From an uncultured Bacteroidota bacterium (GTDB lineage: Bacteria > Bacteroidota > Bacteroidia > AKYH767-A > JABDAW01): a stretch of 64,000 bases of DNA. Under the pieces are notes generated by a model, which saw only the letters and a program-made list of their open reading frames with translations, had not been told where the DNA came from and searched no databases. The translations under genes were made by a program, and so were the position numbers. Positions 10,947-20,159 of the stretch are shown piece after piece. The stretch is from NCBI GenBank assembly GCA_903844645.1, contig CAIMUP010000141.1, forward strand, positions 1 to 64,000, given 5' to 3'. Each line of letters begins with the position of its first letter. Within the stretch, counting starts at the first letter, position 1.

Positions 10947-10959
10947 TCATTCCTCCAAA

Positions 10960-11925
10960 TCAAAAATCCTCATCCATCTTGAAACTATGCTGATCCTTAG
11001 AAGACATCACCCCCGCCTTCTGATACTCCCCAACACGTTTCTCAAAGAAATTAGTCTTGCCCTGCAAAGAAATCAACTCCATAAAATCAAAAGGATTCGT
11101 AACATTATAAATTCGCTTCTGTCCCAAAGCCACAAGCAATCTGTCCGCCACGAATTCGATATATTGAGACATCATTTTAGCATTCATCCCAATCAAATCA
11201 ACAGGCAAAGCGGTACTCACAAACTCCTGCTCAATCTTCACGGCATCAGCAATCATAGCAATAAGAACTTCCTTATCCAATTTATTCTCCAACATTCCAT
11301 AAAGCAGACATGCAAAGTCGCAATGCAAACCCTCATCGCGAGAAATAAGTTCATTGGAGAAACTCAAGCCCGGCATCAAGCCCCTCTTCTTCAACCAAAA
11401 GATAGAGCAGAAACTACCAGAGAAGAATATCCCTTCCACAGCAGCAAATGCAATCAGTCTTTCAGCAAAACTTCCCTTGCTTATCCAACGCAATGCCCAC
11501 TCCGCCTTCTTCTTAACACAAGGAACCGTTTCGATAGCATTGAACAGGCGGTTCTTTTCCTGCGTATCCTTGATGTAGGTATCTATTAATAAGGAATAAG
11601 TTTCGGAGTGAATATTCTCCATCATAATCTGAAATCCATAGAAGCAACGCGCCTCCGGAAGCTGCACTTCCTTCATGAAATTAACTGCCAGATTTTCATT
11701 CACGATACCATCGCTTGCAGCAAAGAACGCAAGCACATTCGTGATGAAATATCGTTCGCCATCATTCATCCGATCCCAGTCCTTTTGGTCTTGCGAAAGA
11801 TCCACTTCTTCTGCTGTCCAGAAGCTCGCTTCATGCTTTTTATACATCTCCCAAATCTTGGGGTACTTAATTGGAAAGAGCACAAAACGCTCGCTATTCT
11901 CTTCTAACAATACTTCATTTTTCAT
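10960..11925 (-). CDS. nrdB: Ribonucleoside-diphosphate reductase, beta subunit
   Basis: Track ORF 10960-12018; likely start [59 protein letters not shown]. Confidence 0.95.
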   Translation of the reverse strand: MKNEVLLEENSERFVLFPIKYPKIWEMYKKHEASFWTAEEVDLSQDQKDWDRMNDGERYFITNVLAFFAASDGIVNENLAVNFMKEVQLPEARCFYGFQIMMENIHSETYSLLIDTYIKDTQEKNRLFNAIETVPCVKKKAEWALRWISKGSFAERLIAFAAVEGIFFSGSFCSIFWLKKRGLMPGLSFSNELISRDEGLHCDFACLLYGMLENKLDKEVLIAMIADAVKIEQEFVSTALPVDLIGMNAKMMSQYIEFVADRLLVALGQKRIYNVTNPFDFMELISLQGKTNFFEKRVGEYQKAGVMSSKDQHSFKMDEDF

Positions 11926-12243
11926 ATCTTTATTTTCTATTATATTTAGTTTAATTCTCTGTAAATTTCCCCCTTTTTTTGGGGATGCAAAGATTCCCAA
12001 ATTTTGTTTCCCCCGCAACCCTTTTTTATAAACAATGCCTAAAAGTTTTTAACATTTCATTCGCTTTTCTTGTTGATAAATATTTCTCGCCTTGACCTTG
12101 TAAAATTAAATTTCTTTTCAATACCAATGATAACAAACGGTATATAAATTATAACACCCGCTTGTTAGAAACTTTTTTTCGTTACTTTCTCCTGAAATCT
12201 GGTTTTTGGAAAAGAATTTGATAGGGGCGAAAAACTCGTTATC

Positions 12244-12816
12244 CTAAATTCTTTTATCCAATTCCTCGGCGACGAAGGTAAGTTGTTTATACCATTCTTC
12301 GCCATACTTCCTGGTGAGGCTTTCTTTCAGGAAAACATAGACCGGAACCTTGAGGCTTTCCCCGAGTTTGCAGGCGGGAGCGCATACTTCCCAACGGTCA
12401 TAATTCAGTGCATCATAGTCTTTATGCTTCGTAATCCGGATCGGGTAAAGATGGCAGGAAATAGGCTTCTTAAAATCTATCTTCCCCTCCAGATACGCCT
12501 TTTCTATCGCGCAAAAGGCGGTGTTATCGTGGAAATAGACATACGCACATTCCTTACCTTTAATTAAAGGAGTGGTGTATTCGCCGCCGCCTTCGTGGAT
12601 GTACAATCCTTGCTTCTCGACTGCCTTGATGCCGCCATGCGACATATAGGGTTTTACCTTATTATATATCTTTTTCAAAACGGGCAGTTCGTCTTCATCC
12701 AAAGGGGCACCCATATCTCCCATTACGCAGCAGGCACCTTTGCATTTGTTCAGGTCGCAGACGAATGCCTTATCTATCACATCCTCCGAAACGAGGGTAT
12801 TTTCTATTGCTATCAT
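12244..12816 (-). CDS. DUF3109 family protein (cysteine-rich)
   Basis: VCDLNKCKGACCVMGDMGAPLDEDE; ISCHLYPIRIT; CAPACKLG. Confidence 0.88.
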   Translation of the reverse strand: MIAIENTLVSEDVIDKAFVCDLNKCKGACCVMGDMGAPLDEDELPVLKKIYNKVKPYMSHGGIKAVEKQGLYIHEGGGEYTTPLIKGKECAYVYFHDNTAFCAIEKAYLEGKIDFKKPISCHLYPIRITKHKDYDALNYDRWEVCAPACKLGESLKVPVYVFLKESLTRKYGEEWYKQLTFVAEELDKRI

Positions 12817-12928
12817 GCCGCAAAATTAGTGAAAAACGGTGAAAGGTGGGTGAAGAGCCTTGGAAGGAATAAAAAATAAATCTCATCGGAAAGAGTATCT
12901 ATGTCGGAAAGAATGGTAGTTTGCACCG

Positions 12929-13018
12929 ATGAAGACCAAAAATTGTTCGCTGACTGATTCTCAAAAGTTGAGGGTTGCTCTATTGCCAATGGCTAAGACC
13001 CTCAACCGATGCAGGTAA
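12929..13018 (+). CDS. Putative 29-aa microprotein, copy 1 (leader of array B)
   Basis: MKTKNCSLTDSQKLRVALLPMAKTLNRCR*; collinear without gaps with the 29-aa ORF at 60655-60744; TTTGCACC box just upstream. Confidence 0.55.
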   Translation: MKTKNCSLTDSQKLRVALLPMAKTLNRCR

Positions 13019-13299
13019 GACGCACTCCTTATTATAGCCCCGTTTTTCCCCTCCCGAATCTCGTGGATAGGGTCTTTTTAGGGATTCTACATATATCCAG
13101 AACCGTTCTGCATATATGCATCTTCATTCTGCATACATGCATCGTCATTCTGCGTACATGCAGCGTCGTTCTGCATACATGCAGCGTCATTCTGCATACA
13201 TGCAGCGTCATTCTGCATACATGCAGCGTCGTTCTGCATACATGCAGCGTCATGCAGCATACATGCAGAATACCCCTACCTTTAACAATAAAGTATTAA
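13009..13299 (+). CDS. Putative heptad-repeat ORF across array B, overlapping the microprotein stop
   Basis: ATG overlaps the upstream stop by 10 nt; MQVRRTPYYSPVF...LHTCSVILHTCSVI; coding status unproven. Confidence 0.3.
   Translation: MQVRRTPYYSPVFPLPNLVDRVFLGILHISRTVLHICIFILHTCIVILRTCSVVLHTCSVILHTCSVILHTCSVVLHTCSVMQHTCRIPLPLTIKY
13085..13273. repeat. Array B: 21-bp tandem array, 9 units
   Basis: TTCTGCATACATGCAGCGTCA; each unit holds CTGCAT-AC-ATGCAG inverted repeat. Confidence 0.97.
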
Positions 13300-13332
13300 T
13301 TAACATAACAATAACCATTAAAATTTAAGAAA

Positions 13333-13407
13333 ATGAAATTTAGAACACCAAAATTATTAAGCATCTTCGTTCGGAAGACAAAAAAAGACCACGGCATGTC
13401 GAACTAA
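13333..13407 (+). CDS. Possible 24-aa small ORF downstream of array B
   Basis: MKFRTPKLLSIFVRKTKKDHGMSN* after an A-rich leader. Confidence 0.3.
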   Translation: MKFRTPKLLSIFVRKTKKDHGMSN

Positions 13408-13436
13408 GCAAAGGGTTTTTGGTATTTAATAAAAAA

Positions 13437-13474
13437 ACGAAGCCCTCCATCACTATTTTGGAGGGCTTTATTTA
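13437..13474. terminator. Terminator hairpin
   Basis: GAAGCCCTCCATCACTATTTTGGAGGGCTTTATT. Confidence 0.75.
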
Positions 13475-13810
13475 TTCACTCTTCATTTTTTCTTTAATCA
13501 TCGCGATTTCCTGGGCTAAGGTTTTATTCTGCTCCTGAAGCTTCGAGATGACCACCGAAAGGTGTAATAAATAAATCATCAAAGCAAAGATAACCGCCGT
13601 GAATACGAGGTTCGGAGCCTGATAAATTCCGAAGAGATGTGACATCACCTCAAGCCCGTTCCGCCAAAACGAAAAGACGATCAAGAAGATGGTGCAGACA
13701 ATCCACACGATGGCATATTCCTCGCGAAGCCGTCCGCGAATGATGAGCCTGCCGATGTAAAACAGGAAGGCGATGCTGGTCGCGATAGCAATAATTTGAA
13801 TTCTTTCCAT
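13472..13810 (-). CDS. DUF2304 domain-containing membrane protein
   Basis: IIRGRLREEYAIVWIVCTIFLIVFSFWRNGLEVMSHLFGIYQAPNLVF; adjacent to a GT2 gene as is usual. Confidence 0.85.
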   Translation of the reverse strand: MERIQIIAIATSIAFLFYIGRLIIRGRLREEYAIVWIVCTIFLIVFSFWRNGLEVMSHLFGIYQAPNLVFTAVIFALMIYLLHLSVVISKLQEQNKTLAQEIAMIKEKMKSE

Positions 13811-14535
13811 TATAATTTTTTTGATTTAAGTCGTAGGTAAGTAAAGAAGATGGCGAGCGTAACTTTCACCATGTAATATATCCCCGATAGCCCGCCAATA
13901 GAGGAAGTGCCGCCTTGTCGCTCTTTCATCTCGACGGGTACTTCCACTATTTTTAATCCGTTGAAGGCATATAGTATAATTGCTTCGGGTTCGGGGTATT
14001 CGTCGGGGTAATATTTATCCACAATCGCGAGTGCCTTGCGGTTCATGGCGCGAAAACCAGAGGTGCTATCCGTGAATTGCACATGCACCAACAACTGATG
14101 AACATACCTGAAATAGTTTATCCCCACGCGCCGCATGTTAGAGGATTGAAAGCCAGTTTTCTCAATGAATCGAGAACCGATCACCACATCGGCATCGCCA
14201 TTAATTATCGGGGCAATGAGTTTCGGAATTTCCTCTGCCGGATGTTGCCCATCGCCATCAACTTGGATTGCTATATCGAAATTATTCCGTAACGCATACT
14301 TAAAACCAGTCTGCACCGCACCCCCAATGCCAAGATTCACGGGCAAGTTGAGCACTATGCAATCGCAAGTCGCAGCCACGAGGAAGGTGTTATCCTTAGA
14401 ACAATCATTCACCACGACAGCGATTATGTTGATTCCATGAATTTTTTTTATTTGATTAATATTTTCTACCACCGCAGAAATATTTTTTTCCTCATTGTAT
14501 GCCGGGATAATGGCAGCTATCTTTATGTTATTCAT
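13810..14535 (-). CDS. Glycosyltransferase family 2 (dolichyl-phosphate-mannose-synthase-like)
   Basis: AAIIPAYNEEKNISAVVENI; VQVDGDGQHPAEEIPKLI; GSRF. Confidence 0.92.
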   Translation of the reverse strand: MNNIKIAAIIPAYNEEKNISAVVENINQIKKIHGINIIAVVVNDCSKDNTFLVAATCDCIVLNLPVNLGIGGAVQTGFKYALRNNFDIAIQVDGDGQHPAEEIPKLIAPIINGDADVVIGSRFIEKTGFQSSNMRRVGINYFRYVHQLLVHVQFTDSTSGFRAMNRKALAIVDKYYPDEYPEPEAIILYAFNGLKIVEVPVEMKERQGGTSSIGGLSGIYYMVKVTLAIFFTYLRLKSKKL

Positions 14536-14713
14536 AGTACTATTTCAGGTTTTATAAGGGTGTTCATGCGGCGTTATAAAGTGCAAATATGTGAAATTTT
14601 TTACAGAAGTGTTGTTTTATTAATTTTTTTCATTGTATATTTGCAGTAGTGGAAATTTTGAATCCGTTGCAAAAGTATAATTATTAAAGATTAAGAAGTA
14701 GAATAAAAATAAA

Positions 14714-16912
14714 ATGGTAGTAAAAGAAAAGATGATTGCAGAGAACCTGCAAAAGTATTTTGGGTTTAATAAATTCAAAGGAGACCAAGAGGCGATAATT
14801 AAAAACATTCTTGAAGGAAAGGATTCGTTCGTCATAATGCCCACTGGCGGCGGAAAGTCGTTGTGTTATCAGTTGCCTGCGTTGATGCTTCCAGGCACAG
14901 CTATCGTGGTATCGCCACTGATTGCCTTGATGAAAAATCAGGTAGATGCCATGCGCGGTTTTGGTAGTGAAGATGGTATCGCACATTTCCTGAATTCCTC
15001 TTTGTCGAAGCAAGAGATTTTGGATGTGAAAAGAGATATTACCAACAAAAAAACAAAGTTGTTGTATGTTGCCCCAGAGTCCTTGACGAAGGAGGAGAAT
15101 GTTGCTTTCTTTAAAGAGATAGACATTTCCTTTTTTGCGATTGATGAAGCACATTGTATTTCGGAGTGGGGGCATGATTTCCGCCCTGAATACAGGCGTT
15201 TAAGACCAATCATCGAAGCGATTGGCAAGGTTCCTATCATGGCATTGACAGCTACTGCAACCCCGAAGGTGCAACAGGATATTCAGAAGAATTTGAACAT
15301 GCTGAAAGCGAAATTATTTAAATCTTCTTTCAACAGACCAAACCTTTATTATGAAGTACGCCCCAAGGTGGATGCTATTAAAGAAATCATTAAATATGTA
15401 AAGCAAAACCAAGGCAAATCGGGCATTGTTTATTGCCTTAGCCGCAAACGAGTAGAGGAAGTTTCTGAAACATTAAATGTGAATGGAATAAAATCTCTTC
15501 CTTATCATGCGGGCTTAGAAGCTTCATTGAGAGCGAAGACACAGGATAAATTCCTGATGGAGGAAATAGATGTTATCGTAGCTACTATTGCCTTCGGAAT
15601 GGGGATTGACAAGCCTGATGTTCGGTTTGTTATCCACCATGAAATTCCAAAAAGCTTAGAAGGATATTACCAAGAAACAGGGCGAGCCGGGCGTGATGGA
15701 AAGGAAGGAAAATGTATCGCATTTTATAGTTATAAAGACATTGAGAAATTGGAGAAATTCCATAAGGGAAAACCAATTGCCGAACAAGAAATTGGTAAGC
15801 AACTACTGCTTGAAACCGTTGCCTACTGCGAGTCTTCGGTATGTAGAAGGAAACAGTTATTAAATTATTTTGGAGAAGTTTATCCGCATGATAGTTGTGA
15901 TAATTGTGACAACTGCATCCGTCCCAAGACTAAGTTTGAGGGGCAAGACGAAATGGCTCTTTTGTTGGAGACCATTGTTGCCATTAAAGAAAAATTCAAC
16001 GCCGACCATGTCATCAATGTTTTATTAGGCAAGGCTGAAGCACAGGTGAAGTCGTATAAACATAACAAGCTCGAGGTATTCGGAGAGGGGTCGGATAAAG
16101 ATAAAAAATTCTGGATGGCGGTGATTAGGCAAGGACTGATAGCCGGATTCATCAAGAAAGAAATAGAGACCTATGGACTGTTAAGCGTTTCTCATGATGG
16201 TCGTGATTTTATCAAGAAGCCTTATTCTTTTATGCTCACCAAGGATCATGATTATGAAGCTCCGGAGTCCGAAGACGATGATGATATTATGTCTGCAGGA
16301 GGAGCTGTTACCAGTGCTTCAGACAACGCTTTGTTCCAGATGCTCAAGGATTTGCGTAAGAAAATCGCCAACCAAAAAAAGCTCCCTCCTTTCGTGATTT
16401 TCCAAGATACTTCCTTAGAAGAAATGGCGATTCAATACCCTATCACGATGGAGGAAATGAAGAACATCGTAGGCGTAGGGGCAGGCAAGGCGCAGCGTTA
16501 TGGTAAGGAGTTTATCGAATTAATTGACTCATACGTTGAGGAGCATGAGATCGAAAGACCGATGGATATGGTCGTAAAATCGGTGGTGAATAAATCAGGG
16601 CAAAAGGTATATATCATCACCAATATTGATCGGAAAATTAGCCTCAACGATATTTGCAAAGCCAAGGGAATGGCGATGAGTAGCCTGATTACAGAGATAG
16701 AAAGTATTGTAAGTTCGGGTACCAAGATTGACATTAATTATTTCATTAACGAGGTATTGGATAAAGACCGCCAGGTAGAGGTGTTCGATTATTTCAAACA
16801 CGCCGATACCGATTCCGTAGAGGATGCTTTGAGAGACCTTGGCGAGAACGAATATTCGCCAGAAGAAATCCGATTGATGCGAATAAAGTTCATGTCCGAG
16901 ATGGGCAATTAA
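14714..16912 (+). CDS. recQ: ATP-dependent DNA helicase RecQ
   Basis: PTGGGKSLCYQLPAL, DEAHCISEWGHDFRPEYRRL, GRAGRDG, zinc cysteines CRRKQLLNYFGE..CDNCDNC, HRDC-like C terminus. Confidence 0.96.
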   Translation: MVVKEKMIAENLQKYFGFNKFKGDQEAIIKNILEGKDSFVIMPTGGGKSLCYQLPALMLPGTAIVVSPLIALMKNQVDAMRGFGSEDGIAHFLNSSLSKQEILDVKRDITNKKTKLLYVAPESLTKEENVAFFKEIDISFFAIDEAHCISEWGHDFRPEYRRLRPIIEAIGKVPIMALTATATPKVQQDIQKNLNMLKAKLFKSSFNRPNLYYEVRPKVDAIKEIIKYVKQNQGKSGIVYCLSRKRVEEVSETLNVNGIKSLPYHAGLEASLRAKTQDKFLMEEIDVIVATIAFGMGIDKPDVRFVIHHEIPKSLEGYYQETGRAGRDGKEGKCIAFYSYKDIEKLEKFHKGKPIAEQEIGKQLLLETVAYCESSVCRRKQLLNYFGEVYPHDSCDNCDNCIRPKTKFEGQDEMALLLETIVAIKEKFNADHVINVLLGKAEAQVKSYKHNKLEVFGEGSDKDKKFWMAVIRQGLIAGFIKKEIETYGLLSVSHDGRDFIKKPYSFMLTKDHDYEAPESEDDDDIMSAGGAVTSASDNALFQMLKDLRKKIANQKKLPPFVIFQDTSLEEMAIQYPITMEEMKNIVGVGAGKAQRYGKEFIELIDSYVEEHEIERPMDMVVKSVVNKSGQKVYIITNIDRKISLNDICKAKGMAMSSLITEIESIVSSGTKIDINYFINEVLDKDRQVEVFDYFKHADTDSVEDALRDLGENEYSPEEIRLMRIKFMSEMGN

Positions 16913-17150
16913 AAAATATTTTATTAAAAAGTAACCTTTTCAAAAACGGTGCGTAAAAAACCGTGATTGCAGAAATAGCAATCATGGTTTAAAGGGTTAT
17001 TTTGGTGAATGTGGAGGGAGGAACGAAAGTTCTTCCCTCCTTTTTTTAATACCTTTTTTCGGGGAATAGGATGTTGCTATTTTATCAAATTATAATGCCT
17101 TACTAAATAGACTAAAGTCGGTTTCGAACAGGGTTTAATGAATAGAGGAT

Positions 17151-17370
17151 ACCAATCCGTTATTCCCGATCCCATTATCTCGATAACTAGTCCCGTAATC
17201 TCGATAACCAGTTCCATTATCTCGATAACCAGTCCCATTACCTCGATAACCAGTCCCATTATCTCGGTAACCAGTCCCATTATCTCGGTAACCGATCCCA
17301 TTATCTCGATAACCGGTCCCATTATCTCGATAACTGGTCCTGTTATCTCGATAATTAGTCGGTTAATCTC
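17151..17370. repeat. Array C: 21-bp tandem array, about 9-10 units
   Basis: CCCATTATCTCGATAACCAGT repeated at 21-bp spacing from 17171. Confidence 0.96.
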
Positions 17371-17601
17371 TCCGGCGGATTTATTTACCGTTGTCGGAGG
17401 GCTTTTCGGGATAAAAAAAGGAATCTGTATTTTGTAATTAAATCCCATTCCGCGAAGCTCAAAAGATCAATCTCTTCAAATTGGGAATGTAATATCTCTA
17501 TCCCGACCAAACCGAAGCTGGATAAAAAATGAAAGAAAATGTTTGGTATGCCGAAAAATATTTATCTTTGCGCCATTAATAACTAAATAAATTATAAGCA
17601 A

Positions 17602-18648
17602 ATGAAGAAAATTTACATTATCCTTTTGGCATTATTGCCAACAATCATGTGGGCACAAGGTCCTACATTAGGTCATTACGATTATTACACGAATGGCATG
17701 AACACGACGTATCAGCTATGCAAAGTTGCTGGCGTCAATCACGGAACAACAGGGAACAACCACACCTGGGACTTCACCACCTTAGTAGATTCTGGCGGTA
17801 CTTTCACCTCCACTGCCTGGGACAAAACGATGGTTACAACGCATTATCAGGGGACATTCCCTGGGTCGAACTTCTGCGTAAGAAGCAACAGTGCTATTGT
17901 TCGCTACAGCTACCTTGCCCAAGTGATGGGCGGTACCAGCTACCTCGTAGGCACGGTAGATTCTTCCGGTTTGGGAGTCTATACCGCCTTCTTCGAGCCT
18001 GATTCTATGCTGTATTCTTTTACCCCGATGGGTATGGGGTATTCGCAGCATGATTCCACTTCCCGCCATTACGCAGGGTTTCTTTCCCAGAACTACTGCG
18101 GTTCGGGACATGATACCATCACGGGTGATGGTTGGGGAACTTTGATGCTGCCTCACGGAATTACTTACGACAGTACCGTTCGTATAAAGACAGTGCAAAT
18201 CTTCAAAGACACGCTCTGTCCAGGAACTACTACTACTGCTCCATCCATTACGACTTATGCTTGGTATGATCAAACGCATTCGTTTTGTTTATTAAAAATA
18301 GATTCTATCGTGAATTATTTAGGATTTGGAGCATTAGGAACTTACAAAATCGTGCAATACTCTAACCTCGGATTAGGCGTACACGAATTGTACATCCCGA
18401 CCGTGAATGCGGATATTTATCCAAATCCTAACAACGGGAACTTCACCTTGAGCTACGATTTAAAATCGCCTAAGGCGGAATTATTTGTTCGAGATGTAAC
18501 GGGTCGGGTAGTGTATTCACAACAGATAATCGGATTGCAAGGCAAAGAAACGATCAACGTAGCGGGCTTAGCGCAAGGAATTTATTACTGGGAGCTGACT
18601 GCGGCAAACGAAATCTCTGCTAAAGGAAAACTATCGGTGATTAAATAA
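17602..18648 (+). CDS. Secreted protein with T9SS type A sorting domain
   Basis: Signal peptide; ADIYPNPNNGNFTLSYDL...GRVVYSQQI...GIYYWELTA. Confidence 0.88.
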   Translation: MKKIYIILLALLPTIMWAQGPTLGHYDYYTNGMNTTYQLCKVAGVNHGTTGNNHTWDFTTLVDSGGTFTSTAWDKTMVTTHYQGTFPGSNFCVRSNSAIVRYSYLAQVMGGTSYLVGTVDSSGLGVYTAFFEPDSMLYSFTPMGMGYSQHDSTSRHYAGFLSQNYCGSGHDTITGDGWGTLMLPHGITYDSTVRIKTVQIFKDTLCPGTTTTAPSITTYAWYDQTHSFCLLKIDSIVNYLGFGALGTYKIVQYSNLGLGVHELYIPTVNADIYPNPNNGNFTLSYDLKSPKAELFVRDVTGRVVYSQQIIGLQGKETINVAGLAQGIYYWELTAANEISAKGKLSVIK

Positions 18649-18651
18649 ATT

Positions 18652-18692
18652 TCTTTCATAATTCAGTCTCTTCGGGACTGAATTATGAAAGA
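18652..18692. terminator. Perfect 17-bp-arm hairpin downstream of T9SS gene
   Basis: TCTTTCATAATTCAGTC-TCTTCGG-GACTGAATTATGAAAGA. Confidence 0.7.
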
Positions 18693-18725
18693 TGTATTAC
18701 AACAAGTGGCGATCATTCGTCATGA

Positions 18726-18764
18726 AAAAAGAGCGACGCAAAGAGTGTCGCTCTTTTATTTTTT
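18726..18764. terminator. Terminator hairpin
   Basis: AAAAGAGCGACGCAAAGAGTGTCGCTCTTTTATTTTT. Confidence 0.75.
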
Positions 18765-18878
18765 ATTAAATATATAATAAATCTTTCGCCTAAATTTGGA
18801 GATGATAGATTCGTTTGTTAGTTTTGTGCCGTTAAATTCTACAAAACACTACAAACAAAACACTACTGAACACTTATT

Positions 18879-19541
18879 ATGGCGTCTTCTTTCAAGATAA
18901 AAATAGCGATTGCGGAGGATTGTAAAATCACGCGAGATTTGCTGGACAGATACCTCCAGGATATGCCCGGCATCACGGTTTGCATCAAATCGCCGAATGG
19001 CAAATTATTGCTCGAGGAAATTCGGAATACGCCGCCAGACGTGGTGATAATGGATGTGCGGATGGAGGTAATGGATGGCATCGAAAGTACCCGCGAGATC
19101 ATGAAAATCAATCCCGAAATAAAGGTCATCGCATGGTCTGTTCACTGCGATTTTCATACCCGTATCAAGATGTTTGAGGCTGGTGCTTGCGCCTTTTTGG
19201 ATAAGGATGCTGATGCCAAAGAGATCGTGAGGGGCATCGGGTCGGTGTATGAAAAGGGCTTTTATTATAACCAATATCTTAATAAGGAGATGCACGAAAG
19301 CATCGTTTCGGGGAATAAAAATCCGGTGTATTTGGTCGGGAATGCGATGTATTCGGTGGACGAAATCAGGATGATATTATATATCTATAATGAGCAAAAT
19401 ATTGGGCAGATGGCGGACGAATTTTTAGTGAATCCGAAAACTATCGAGCGGTGGCGAACGACTTTATTCGAGAAATCGAATACTTCGTCGCCGATTAGCT
19501 TGGTTAAATTTGCCATTAAGAATGGTTTGATACAGCCTTAA
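18879..19541 (+). CDS. Response regulator transcription factor (REC + LuxR-like HTH)
   Basis: IKIAIAEDCKITRDLL, DVVIMDVRMEVMDGIE, C-terminal GQMADEFLVNPKTIERWRTTLFEK. Confidence 0.88.
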   Translation: MASSFKIKIAIAEDCKITRDLLDRYLQDMPGITVCIKSPNGKLLLEEIRNTPPDVVIMDVRMEVMDGIESTREIMKINPEIKVIAWSVHCDFHTRIKMFEAGACAFLDKDADAKEIVRGIGSVYEKGFYYNQYLNKEMHESIVSGNKNPVYLVGNAMYSVDEIRMILYIYNEQNIGQMADEFLVNPKTIERWRTTLFEKSNTSSPISLVKFAIKNGLIQP

Positions 19542-19744
19542 TTTGATTTCTCCCGCGTAGGCGGTATTAAATAGTAGGTTTCAAATGTCTAAAAATAGAC
19601 ATTTGAATGTCTGATTTTAGACATTCATCATTTTTCGATGAAAATTTTGTAGTTCATTATCAGTGCTTTTCATCGTTTATGGGAATTTTATTTTATTTTA
19701 TCAAATTCTGAATGTTATTCCAAAGCCGATATAATTTAGTTTTG

Positions 19745-19756
19745 CCGCCCCGATTG
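19745..19756 (+). promoter_or_regulatory. Bacteroidota-type -7 box upstream of array D ORF
   Basis: TAGTTTTG matches TAnnTTTG, about 40 nt before ATG at 19788; approximate coordinates. Confidence 0.45.
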
Positions 19757-19787
19757 GGACATACACTTCTGCAAACAATAGTAAACA

Positions 19788-20150
19788 ATGAACACCTTCG
19801 CAACAACGTATCAAAGCATAAAAAACCCTTTTTCCGGAAGAAATCTGGCAGGTCTTTCATTTTTCCCTGCTGGATTTCTTTCCATTTTCTCCTATTATAA
19901 GGAGGGTGCGGAGGCTGCGAATAGTGGTTTACATACTTCCTGTTCAGGAAGTACATATATTAAGAGTGATTTACAGACTTCCTGTTCGGGAAGTACATAT
20001 ATCAAGAATGATTTGCACGCTTCCTGTTCGGGAAGTGCATATATCAAGAGTGAAATACATACTTCCTGTTCAGAAAGTACATATATCAAGAGTGAAATAC
20101 ATGAATCCAGTTCGAGATGTATAGCAAACACTTTTTTGTATTGTAAATAA
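19788..20150 (+). CDS. Putative 14-aa-repeat Cys-containing protein encoded through array D
   Basis: ATG start with 47-aa unique N terminus, then LHTSCSGSTYIKSD-type repeats in frame to TAA. Confidence 0.4.
   Translation: MNTFATTYQSIKNPFSGRNLAGLSFFPAGFLSIFSYYKEGAEAANSGLHTSCSGSTYIKSDLQTSCSGSTYIKNDLHASCSGSAYIKSEIHTSCSESTYIKSEIHESSSRCIANTFLYCK
19935..20122. repeat. Array D: 42-bp (2x21) tandem array, 4-5 units
   Basis: ACTTCCTGTTCGGGAAGTACATATATCAAGAGTGATTTACAT; contains CTTCC..GGAAG inverted repeat. Confidence 0.96.
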
Positions 20151-20159
20151 TATAAAAGC

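Noticed and set aside
19580-19640. Extra array at CAAATGTCTAAAAATAGACATTTGAATGTCTGATTTTAGACATTC
   Set aside because: Only two palindromic units with 22-bp spacing; does not meet the 21-bp criterion and is too short to include.
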